From contig CAJZHL010000012.1 in NCBI GenBank assembly GCA_916048055.1, positions 62,001 to 126,000 of the forward strand: a DNA stretch of 64,000 nt, given 5' to 3'. This DNA is from Pedinophyceae sp. YPF-701. Taxonomy: Eukaryota > Chlorophyta > Pedinophyceae. The notes under the pieces were generated by a model that had not been told where the DNA came from, ran no database searches, and was given only the letters and a program-made list of their open reading frames with translations. Positions 44,947 through 54,092 of the stretch are shown piece by piece (within the stretch, counting starts at the first letter, position 1; each line of letters starts with the position of its first letter). Position numbers and translations under genes: made by a program.

Positions 44947-46895
44947 ATGTCCGCCGTCGCGACCCGGACCTTCCCGGCCAGCGACGCTGCCGTCGCGCGC
45001 CTCGTCCGCCGCGCCGCCGACCTCGCCATCGACGAGGACCGCCGCCGCCGGGCCGCCGCGACGGCCCTGTACCAGGCCGCCCAGCGCGGGGACTCCGCGG
45101 CCCTGCGCCGGCTGCTGGCTGCGGGCGCGGACCCCGACGCCGGCAAGCCCGTGCAGGCGGGCAGCTGCGCGACCGTCCCGCCGCTGTGCGCAGCGGCGGC
45201 CCGCGGCCACACCGAGGCTATCCGCGTGCTGCTGGAGGCGGGGGCGTCACCAGAGGGGGCGACGCCGAACGGGGCGAGGGCGCTGCACCTCGCCGCGCGC
45301 AAGGGCCTGACGGAGGCGGTGCGGCTCTTGGTGGCGGCCGGCGCGGACACAGCGGCCGTGGACTTCAGCGACCACCAGCCGCTGTACTACGCGTGCACGG
45401 TGAACAAGCACGACACGGTGCGGGTGCTGGCGGAGGCCGGGGCGCCGACGGAGGCCGCGACGCCGGGCGGGCATCCTTCGGTGCCGGCGCTGCACGTGTG
45501 CGCGAAGAAGGGCCACGCGGCATCGGCGGGCGTGTTGCTCGCGTGCGGGGCGCACGTGGACGTGGACGACGGGAGAGGCATGTCGCCGCTGTACGTGGCG
45601 GCACGCGAGGTGCGTGCTAGCGACGCCCGCTGCTGCCGCTGCCCGCCTCGCTGCGTTGACAGCGTGAGCACAAACGGCCCGCTGACGGCCTTGGCGCCTC
45701 CCACCCACACGGACGTGTTGTGTTGTGTGCGCAGGGGCACCACCAGGTCGTCCAGCTGCTCGCCCAGTACGGCGCAAACGTCGATTGGTTCGTCGGGACG
45801 CAGTGGAACGCGCAGACCCCGTTGATGGCCGCGTGCATGGCCGTGTCGCCGCAGCCGAGGGGCACGAACGCGCACGCGCGCCGCCGGTTCGAGCAGACCG
45901 TCCTGGTCCTGGCTGACCTGGGCGCCGAGGGCGGCGGGAAGGCCATCGAGGCCTGCGCAGCCCGCGGAATGTTCACCGCGGTGCGGGTGCTCCTCGAGCG
46001 CGCGGCGGCGGGGACGCCTGGGTCGGCGTTCGTGCGAGAGATCGTCCGCAGCGTCCCGACGGCCATCCGGCACGTCGCGACCTGCTGGCACGTGTACTCG
46101 CAGGACGTGCTGGCCCGGCTGCTGGTGTTCCACTTCAACGTGGCGCCGGCGCTGGTCGCGGACCGCGGGAACGAGATGGCGCCGATCGCACACGCTCTGA
46201 GGCACGCGTGCTCGTTGGGACGGACCCCGGTGATCGAGGGGATCCTCGACGCGGTGACGGATGCTGGGCGCACCCTCCCGGTGCAGGACGGGATGGGTGC
46301 GCTGGCGGCGGCGTGCTCTGCGTGCCACCCGGCCGCGATCGGCGTGCTGCTGGAGCGCGGCGTGGGCTTCGACGCGGACGGGATGGCGTCCGAGGCGCTC
46401 GTGGCGGTGTGCGGTTCGTACTCGGCCATCGAGAGGCGCGTGGAGTCTGCCAAGCTGCTGATCGCTACGGGACGGGTCGACGTCAACTACGTGAAGAAGG
46501 GCATTCGCACGCGCATCACTCCGCTCGAGCAGTGCTGCAGTGGCCACAACAACATCGATGCAGCGCTGGTGGAGCTGTTGCTCGACGCCGGGGCGCGCCC
46601 GGTCCTGACCGGCCAGGCTTTCGTCCTTGCGAGGACCGCGAGATCCTTGCTGGAGGTCGCCGCGCTCGGGAAGACCGGCGCAAGCAACCAGCGCAAGCTT
46701 GAGGCCGCCCAGAAGCGCTGCGCGGTGGTGGCGATGATCGACGCACGCCGCGCGCAGGTGGAGGCGGAGCAGCTGTCGGCGCTGGCGTCCGCGCGGCGGC
46801 TTGACCTGGGCCTGTACGACGCCCTCCGGACGTGGATGCAGGAGCATGAGGGGTACCGGTGGAAGCCTGCGGCGCCGCGTGCAGGGCCGAGCTGA
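44947..46895 (+). CDS. Ankyrin-repeat protein, array member 1
   Basis: Two exons, 44947-45609 and 45735-46895, phase 0, encode about 607 residues. Exon 1 holds about five ankyrin repeats (ALYQAAQRGD, PPLCAAAARGH, RALHLAARKGL, QPLYYACTVNK, PALHVCAKKGH, and the start of MSPLYVAARE); the last repeat is completed by exon 2 (GHHQVVQLLAQYGANVDW). The C-terminal two thirds are helical and less repeat-like, with ANK-like units (GALAAACSACHPAAI, LLERGVGF). The protein ends in a block shared by all three paralogues: VAMIDARR, EAEQLSAL, RLDLGLYDALRTWM and EHEGYRW. The start is the first ATG in frame. Ankyrin repeats bind proteins; no enzymatic domain is present and the partner is unknown. Exon 1 includes a 345 bp tract identical to ANK-2. 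Confidence 0.85.
44982..45326 (+). repeat. 345 bp tract identical to ANK-2
   Basis: Base-for-base identical to 48921-49265 on visual comparison of every line. Identity ends abruptly on both sides (45327 onward CTTGGTGG versus CTGGTCCA). The flanking coding sequence of the two genes is clearly diverged, so the tract is best explained by recent gene conversion. Confidence 0.93.
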
Positions 46896-47240
46896 TGTGG
46901 CCGGAGCAGGCCACGAGCGTGCCGAGGATCTAAATGCATGATGTGATTCTTTCTGAAACGACGCGATCGCTCGTGGGCCTCGCCCGCACGAATGCCCGGC
47001 GCTGCCGGCACGGAGGCTTTGACGACACTTGTGGAACCAACGTAAAGGACGGCGCGCAGCTCCTGTCACGCTGGACCGCGCCGCGGGAAGACGCACCGCG
47101 GAAAGACGCGCCGGGCTCACTCGTGTGCGACTGGGGACGCGATGCAAGCTGCAACATCCCATGTTGTACTCATTGAGCACATGGCGTCAGTTGACTGCGA
47201 CGCTATGAGATGAGAATTCGACACGCACGTGCCGTCTTGT
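46896..47240. other. Intergenic spacer after ANK-1
   Basis: About 345 bp. It carries a short direct repeat of an AAGACGC-type motif around 47086-47110 and is less GC-rich than the genes. No gene is supported. Confidence 0.4.
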
Positions 47241-47329
47241 CCAGAACAAGCTAGTTCAGCCTCCGGACAGCACGAATGCGCAACGCAGACCGCGTCCGAC
47301 GCCTCCCCTGCCGCGCCACGCCCCGCTGA
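47241..47329 (+). repeat. Upstream block A, left fragment
   Basis: Matches 44351-44439 closely. It ends at the TGA (47327-47329) that forms the left target-site duplication of the inserted element; the rest of the block resumes at 48362. Confidence 0.9.
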
Positions 47330-47343
47330 GGGGCCGACTAGCC
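47330..47343 (+). repeat. Left terminal inverted repeat
   Basis: GGGGCCGACTAGCC, the exact reverse complement of 48348-48361. It is flanked outside by the TGA target duplication. Confidence 0.95.
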
Positions 47344-48347
47344 GTTCCTATTTCTTTCTCCAGTCCGAGCTCCGATCGAGGCGACTTTCGCGGAATCGCC
47401 CGAATGACCGCGCAGGCGTTGGACGAGACCCCAGTCCAACCGTTGACGCGGCGGTCCGGCGCGGACATGCGTGTTGGGGCGCGTGCGCGACATCCAAAGT
47501 CTGGGCTGGAGCTTGGAGACTGGAGCGGAGGGGCTCCAGTCCAGTCTCCGCTCCGGCCTGTGAACCACGCGCTCCGCCTTCATGAGCCACCGGAGCGCGC
47601 TCGTGGGCACATTGTCTTCGCGGTTGCGCGCTTACTCCGGCGTTTGAACGGCCTACCGCCCCGTTTCCGCGACCCACCAAGCAGTGCACCACCGCCCTTG
47701 CGTCGTGTACGGCAGCTCACTGAACCGCGGAATCTGACGTCCGTCATTCACGCACGTTCTCACAACTGCGCAGCGACAACTCCGACGCCACGCGCCCAAA
47801 TTCAGCGCAAAGGAGCGCCCTGAGCACTGTGCGGTCTGCTCTAGCTCCGGAACCAGCCGCTTCTTCTGCGCACGCGAGCAAATGACCGCGCGCGCCTTCT
47901 CCTGGTCATCGTCATCGTCCATCACAAGCGGGTACACACCCAGAAGGTCGACGAAAGTTGCACTTTCTGGGTGCTTGCAAATGGGAAGGCAGCAGCCTCC
48001 GCAGGCGCTCTAGGCCCGGCTGCAGCGCCTCCGAACCGCCGTCAGAGACGCATCTACTCATGCTCCAGCGGGTTATGGCACACTCGGTCGCGAAGGGGCG
48101 CGGATATCGTCACATTCGCAACGGGGAGTCCATGGGTGGCCGAGGGGCGGCTAGTCGGGCAACCACGACTGGTGTTGAGCAGGTGCCGGCACTACCGGTC
48201 TCTCGCCCGCGAGGCGTCATTGGAGCCGCACACAGCCCGCTGGACACGGACTCAGTCCAGCGCTTCGCGCGATTTCCGGGCGATTCCGCGACATTCGCCA
48301 AGATCGGAGCGGAGATTGGAGATCGGACTGGAGCAACACACAAGAGT

Positions 48348-48361
48348 GGCTAGTCGGCCCC
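48348..48361 (-). repeat. Right terminal inverted repeat
   Basis: GGCTAGTCGGCCCC on the plus strand, the exact inverse of the left terminus. It is followed directly by TGA (48362-48364) and the rest of upstream block A. Confidence 0.95.
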
Positions 48362-48539
48362 TGACTCAGGGGGGGGCACAGCCACGGTGCACGCCGAACC
48401 GGGCCGCGGGGGAGCGGTGATTGCGGGGCGGGGCCGGAGGCGGGGGGCAGATGTCGACGATGACGAGGAAGGAACGGAGCGGATACAGACAGCCGAGCAA
48501 AAGCAATTGCAAGCGACGAAAACGCTGAGCGCCACGCAC
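48362..48539 (+). repeat. Upstream block A, right fragment
   Basis: Matches 44437-44611 with a few substitutions and small indels. It starts with the second copy of the TGA target duplication. It is followed by about 350 bp of unassigned sequence up to the ANK-2 ATG. Confidence 0.88.
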
Positions 48540-48888
48540 CTGGCCCCCTCAATTCTGTCTTCTGCGCCAGGGAGGTGCGCGGCTGGCATAAGCCCCGAAA
48601 TCTGTCATCAACGTCGCAGAATAGCACAGAGCATGCATGACAGCGCAGTGGCTCAGCTTGAATCGCGGTCGCGCGCGTGCTTTCGCCACGCCCTGCTCGG
48701 GAGCCCCTCGCGCTTGCATTGTCGCTCTTGAGCGCAGAATGCCCCGTTCTGTTACTCCTCGCGTCACGATAGACCAAAAATCGCGAAATTCACTGATATG
48801 CGCACGTTAGTCTCGCGCCGCAGGTCCTGGGCGCGATTTTTCCTTGCACCTGCGGGCGGACGGAGCGCCGCGAACGCGACCCGACACG
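48540..48888. other. ANK-2 proximal upstream region
   Basis: About 350 bp between the duplicated upstream block and the ANK-2 start. No gene is seen. The last 30 bp resemble the region around the ANK-1 start; the rest is not recognisably similar to it. Confidence 0.4.
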
Positions 48889-50825
48889 ATGGCGACCGTA
48901 GACCGGACGTTCCCGGCCCGCGACGCTGCCGTCGCGCGCCTCGTCCGCCGCGCCGCCGACCTCGCCATCGACGAGGACCGCCGCCGCCGGGCCGCCGCGA
49001 CGGCCCTGTACCAGGCCGCCCAGCGCGGGGACTCCGCGGCCCTGCGCCGGCTGCTGGCTGCGGGCGCGGACCCCGACGCCGGCAAGCCCGTGCAGGCGGG
49101 CAGCTGCGCGACCGTCCCGCCGCTGTGCGCAGCGGCGGCCCGCGGCCACACCGAGGCTATCCGCGTGCTGCTGGAGGCGGGGGCGTCACCAGAGGGGGCG
49201 ACGCCGAACGGGGCGAGGGCGCTGCACCTCGCCGCGCGCAAGGGCCTGACGGAGGCGGTGCGGCTGCTGGTCCAGGCGGGGGCGGACGTGGCGGCCGTCG
49301 ACGGCAGCGGCAACCAGGCCCTGTACCATGCCCTGAGCTGCAACAACCACGAGACGGTGCGGGTGCTGGTCGAGGCCGGGGCGCCGACGGAGGCCGCGAC
49401 GCCGGAGGGTTACCCGAAGGTTCCGGCGCTGCACGTGTGCGCGGAGCGCGGGCTGGTGGCGTGCGCGGGCGTGTTGCTGGCGTGCGGGGCGCACGTGGAC
49501 GTGGACGACGGGAGAGGCATGTCGCCGCTGTACGTGGCGGCGAGCCAGGTGAGCTGATAGGTACCCCAGCCACGTCGACGAGGGTCCGTGAGATCGAGAC
49601 TCGTCATGGAGCTCGCTCACCCCCCGCCCTGCTGGGGCCACTGTTGCAGGGGTACTGCAACCTCGTCAAGCTGCTGGCGCAGCGCGGCGCGAACGTGAAC
49701 TGGAACTACTTCTCCGCTACCTCCGTTCTCACGCCCCTGACGGTCGCGATCAGCAACATCCCGTCCAGAAGCCCCCCCCCGCGGTTCGAGCGCACAATCC
49801 GGGCGCTGATCGACCTCGGAGCCAGCGACCCCGGTGACGGCCTCCTGCAGTGCCTGAACCAGTGCCGCGACTTGTCCGCTATCGTCGAGCTGCTCCTCGA
49901 GCGTGCGGCTGCGCGGCTCCCCGGCTCGCCGTACGTGCGCGACATCTTGTCGGCGGTGCCGAGGGCCATCAAGAGGAGCGTGAACGTCCCGCGCAGCGAC
50001 CCGGGGATCTTCCGAAAGCTGCTCGATTTCCACCTGAACGTCGGGCCGGCGCTGGTGGTGCTGGGCCCCGAGGACGCCCCCCGCGTGGACCCTATGGTGT
50101 GCGTCGGAGAGGCGTTCGACGCCGCGTTCACGGCCAACGGCAAGATGGAGTTCGTGAGCGTGATCTTCGAGGTGATCGAGGCCGCGGGGAGGAAGCTTCC
50201 GCCGGACCTGGCGCACGCGTCGCTGCGCCACGCGTGCTGGGCCTGCGACCCCAACAAGATCGAAGTGCTGCTGAGCCGCGGGCTGGGACACGGCAAGGAC
50301 GGGACGCTGTCCCACGGGCTGATCGCGATCTGCACCAACCGCGGGTGCGAGGCGACGCGCCGCATCCGTGCTCTGCGGGCGCTGCTGGCCCGCGGCCCCG
50401 TCGACGTGAACTATCGCCGGGTCAAGTCCCGGGGCATGGGCATGTCCGCGCTCGAGCACTGCGTGCTGGTCAGCAGCGCTGTCGACGTGGGGGCCTTCGT
50501 CCGGCTCCTGCTGGACCTCGGGGCCCGGCCCGTGATCGGCGAGGGCACGCGCAAGCAGTGCGCGGGGTCGTGCAAGCGTGTCAAGATGGCCGCCAACGGC
50601 AAGAGGGTGCCGAAGTGGCAGCTGGACGAGGCGGCTCGTCGGGTGGCCGTCCTCGACATGGTGGATGCGCGGCGCGCGACGGTGGAGGCGGAGCAGCTGG
50701 CGGCGCTGGCGGCGGCGCGGAGGGTGCACGTGGGGCTGTACGACGCGCTGCGGACGTGGATGCGGGAGCACGATGCCTACCGGTGGCAGGGACGATCTGC
50801 CGACGCGCAGGCGGGCGGGAGCTGA
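48889..50825 (+). CDS. Ankyrin-repeat protein, array member 2
   Basis: Two exons, 48889-49548 and 49650-50825, phase 0, give about 611 residues. The architecture matches its neighbours: about five ankyrin repeats in exon 1, one spanning the splice (MSPLYVAASQ|GYCNLVKLLAQRGANVNW), a helical middle region with the FHLNVGPALV segment seen in all copies (FHFNVAPALV in ANK-1), and the shared C-terminal block (LDMVDARR, EAEQLAAL, RVHVGLYDALRTWM, EHDAYRW). Residues 12-126 or so are identical to ANK-1 through the 345 bp tract, whereas exon 2 is substantially diverged. The intron sits at the same position as in the paralogues. Function is unknown beyond likely protein binding. Confidence 0.85.
48921..49265 (+). 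repeat. 345 bp tract identical to ANK-1
   Basis: Partner of 44982-45326, with no mismatch found. It covers the coding sequence for the first two to three ankyrin repeats. Confidence 0.93.
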
Positions 50826-51593
50826 CGGTCTGCGAGGCCCATCAAAGTAGTTGCTGTTGATGGCAGTGATTGGTGTGCAAGTGCTTGGGGACCGCCGCGG
50901 ATCGCACCTGCGGCTGCAGCCTGTGATGCACGACGCACACCATCTCTCGATCAGTGCCGCTTGGGATGCACGGTCGCACAGCCTTGTTGGGTCGTGCGCC
51001 GGCACTGCAACGGCAGCTGTCCGTTTCCCGGCGACGGGTTAAAACACCGCTTGCACGGCAGCCTGTGCACCGTCGTAGCAGGACCGGCCATATGGCCGAC
51101 GCCCTGTTGCACAATGCTGGAGGCCATCACGCAAGAGGGATGTGTCGCACTGACCCCCCTGCTGCGCCATGCCGCGTGCGTTCGTTGCTCTGCGCGCAGA
51201 ATGTCCACGTGATGATTCTCTGGGTCAAGTGAGAGGTGATCACGTGCGTCGTGCGCGAAAGGATCAGTCGCTGCGACGAGCCGAGCCCACCTGGACCCAA
51301 CGACTTGGCCGTGCCGTCGGAGACCGGGCGCCTGCGGCGTTGCTTTAGCCGCTTCTGCGGAGAATAGACATGACGAACACCGGGCTGCGCTCAAGTGTCG
51401 CTCAAATGCGCCTGATGCGCGTTCGGCGGGCCCACCAGCCCTGAGCATAAATTCCCCTCGCTCGCCCAAGGCTGAGACCCCATCGGCTCTTCAACCCTGC
51501 GTTGCGTCGCAACACATCTGGAACGTCAAGCGCATTCGTACGGCGCCGCCCCGTCGACCTGCTAAGCCACGGGACGCGGCGCTCGCGGGCCAC
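50826..51593. other. Intergenic region, ANK-2 to ANK-3
   Basis: About 0.77 kb, less GC-rich than coding sequence. Upstream block A is not recognisable here, so ANK-3 does not share that upstream sequence. No gene is supported. Confidence 0.45.
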
Positions 51594-53605
51594 ATGGACG
51601 CGGACTCACGGGCGGTTGCGCAGCTCGTGCGCCGCGCCGCCGACGTCGCGATCGCCGACGACCGCCGCCTCGCCCGCCAGCGCGCCGCCGAAACCAGCCT
51701 CTATCAGTCCGCGCAGGCTGGCGATGTTGCAAGCCTGCGCCGCCTGCTTGCCGAGGGCGCGGACCCGAACGTCGGCTCGCCGCGGCTGACACACGAAGGC
51801 GCGAAAGTTCCGCCGCTGTGCGCGGCGGCGGCACGCGGCCAGACGGAGGCGGTGATGGTGTTGCTAGAGGCTGGTGCGGACACCGCGCGCGTCAACTTTC
51901 AGGGCGGAACGGCGCTTCAGGTCGCCGCGCACCGGGGCCATGCAGGCATCGTGCAGCTGCTGGTTGCGGCCGGCGCGGACGTGGCGGCCGTGGACAACAG
52001 CGGCAAACAGGCGTTGTACTACGCTTGCTGCGCGGACGCGTGCGAGACGGTGCGGGTGCTGGTCGAGGCCGGGGCGCCGACGGAGGCCGCGACGCCGGGC
52101 GGGCATCCTTCGCTGCCGGCGCTGCACGTGTGCGCGAAGAAGGGTCACCTGGCATCGGCGGCGGCATTGCTCGCGGGCGGGGCGCACGTGGACGTGGACG
52201 ATGGCAAGGGCCTGTCGCCGCTGTACGTGGCGGCACGCGAGGTGAGCACAGCGACGGCTTTTTGCGCACGCTGCGCCGCATTCCGGGCACGCTGCGCATC
52301 CCGAGACGTGGTCGCTCCACGGCTGCGTGGCGACACATGCGCGTAAAACGAGTTGTGTGCGCCTCGCTGCAGGGGCACTGCGACCTCGTCAAGCTGCTCG
52401 TCCAGCACGGCGCGGACGTGAACTGGACGCTCAGCCTGCACTGGAGCACCACCTCGCCGTTGCAGGCCGCGTGCTTGAACGCGCTGCCGGCGTACGGGCG
52501 TGGCACGGACCCGCCGCGACACACGCGGTACCGCGAGACGATCCTGGCGCTGATTGACCTCGGCGCCCGCGGCGCGGGCCCTGTGCTGCGCCTGTGTGCG
52601 GAGCGCGTCATGGGGCCCGTGATCAGCATCCTCCTCGACCGTGCCGCCGCGGGGACCCCCGGCTCGCAATACGTTTGGGAAGTGGTGGCGAACGTCCCGC
52701 TGGCCATCCGCACGGCCGCCAAGTACACGTACGTGGACACCACGTCCACGCTGCAGCTGCTGATCGACTTCCACCTCAACGTGGCGCCGCGGCTGGTGCA
52801 CGACGACGATCCGCGCGCCGCGGACCTGCTGGGCATGCGCGGGATCCACCTCGCCCTGCTCGAAGCCTGCAGCTTGCGCCGCACCCGGAATGTGGAGACC
52901 ATCCTGCACGCGCTGCGGGCGGCCGGGGTGACGGTCCCGGACGAGCAGGGGCGCGAGGCCATGTGGACGGCGTGCAGCCACAGCAACGCGCCGCTGATCG
53001 AGGTGCTCCTCCGGCACGGCTTGGGCTGCACGCCGGACGGTACGCTGTCCGAGGCCTTCGTCGCGGTCGTGCAGACGCACTGGGACTGCGACCGGCGCCT
53101 GGCGGCGGCCCAGGTGCTGGTGAGCAGCGGCAACGTCGACGTCAACCACAGGACCAGCCAAGGCACGACGGCTCTCGAGGCGTGCGTGACGTACAGCCAC
53201 CGCGTCGACATCTCCCGGCTCGTCGAGTTCCTGCTCAGCGTCGGCGCGCGCCCGGTGCTCAGCGAGCGCGTCCGCGTGCTCTCGGACAGCGCGCGGAAGC
53301 AGGTGGGCGTCCTCGAATGCCAGGGCACCAGGCGAGGCGACACGCAGCTGGAGCGCGCGCAGCGGCGCGTGGCGGTGCTCGCGATGATCGACGCGCGGCG
53401 CGGAGCCGTCGAGGCGCAGCTGCTCGCGGCGCTCGTGTCGGCGCGGCGCCTGGACGTCGGCCTCTACGACGCGCTGCGGCACTGGATGCACGCGCACGAA
53501 GCGGAGCTGTGGCGCCCGCGGAGTAGCCCGCTACGGACCTGCGCGCCGGAGGGGCAGGGATCGGCCGGGAGCAGCACGGGCGATGGCTCGAGGTCGTGGC
53601 GATGA
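51594..53605 (+). CDS. Ankyrin-repeat protein, array member 3
   Basis: Two exons, 51594-52241 and 52373-53605, phase 0, give about 626 residues. The same layout appears: repeats starting at SLYQSAQAGD, PPLCAAAARGQ, TALQVAAHRGH, QALYYACCAD and PALHVCAKKGH; a repeat across the splice (LSPLYVAARE|GHCDLVKLLVQHGADVNW); FHLNVAPRLV in the middle; and the shared C-terminal block (LAMIDARR, RLDVGLYDALRHWM). Its N-terminal repeats are more diverged from members 1 and 2 than those are from each other, but the end of exon 1 (ATPGGHPS to VAARE) is closest to ANK-1. A short Ser/Arg-rich tail follows the conserved block. Function is unknown. Confidence 0.85.
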
Positions 53606-54092
53606 CGGTTGTGACGACGACGCATTTCACGTGCCCGGAGAAAGACAAGCTGCGCGCCCCAGACGAGCTCGGCCCACCGAACGGAAGGGAACGCCTCTCG
53701 CTACCTGGCGCGCATCTCAGGGCGCGAGCGGGAGACGGCGTGCGTTGTCTGAGGGTGACATTCTGTGTCGTGTACGCGTGCAGGGAATCTCGCCGCTGTC
53801 GCTCCGGGGTGCCGCCGGACCGCTGGTGTCGATACGCGCGGGGGTCGCCACGGCGCCGGGGAGGGGTCGGCGCGCACGGGTCGCAGCCGGGACCGGGCGG
53901 GCCGCGTGCCACGTCATCCGTGAGGCCCACGTGGGGGGGGGAAGGGCGACGGGGGACCCTGCTGGGTTGTTGAGGGCGCCGGTGGCCTCGCCGTGGGCAG
54001 TTGCGGTATTAGACCGTTCGATACTTTTCTCGCGACGACCCGAATTGGACTGTGTGACGTCGCTGGCGCGCTACAGCCTTCGAGAGGCAGGC
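53606..54092. other. Intergenic region, ANK-3 to coiled-coil gene
   Basis: About 0.49 kb, with no supported coding sequence. It probably includes the promoter of the gene starting at 54093. Confidence 0.4.

Larger units (their letters stand above)
47330..48361. mobile_element. 1,032 bp non-autonomous TIR DNA transposon
   Basis: The element interrupts upstream block A, whose uninterrupted copy at 44351-44611 is the empty site. Its ends are perfect 14 bp inverted repeats: GGGGCCGACTAGCC at the left and its reverse complement at 48348-48361. Imperfect inverted similarity extends inward about 90 bp (CTCCAGTCCGA, then CGCGGAATCGCCCG on both arms). The flanks are a 3 bp duplication, TGA at 47327-47329 and 48362-48364, present once (44437-44439) in the empty site. 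No transposase is encoded; internal frames are short and unlike any known protein. A subterminal palindrome-like region lies near 47509-47560. G-rich TIRs with a 3 bp duplication recall PIF/Harbinger, whose target is usually TWA, so the superfamily is open. Confidence 0.9.
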
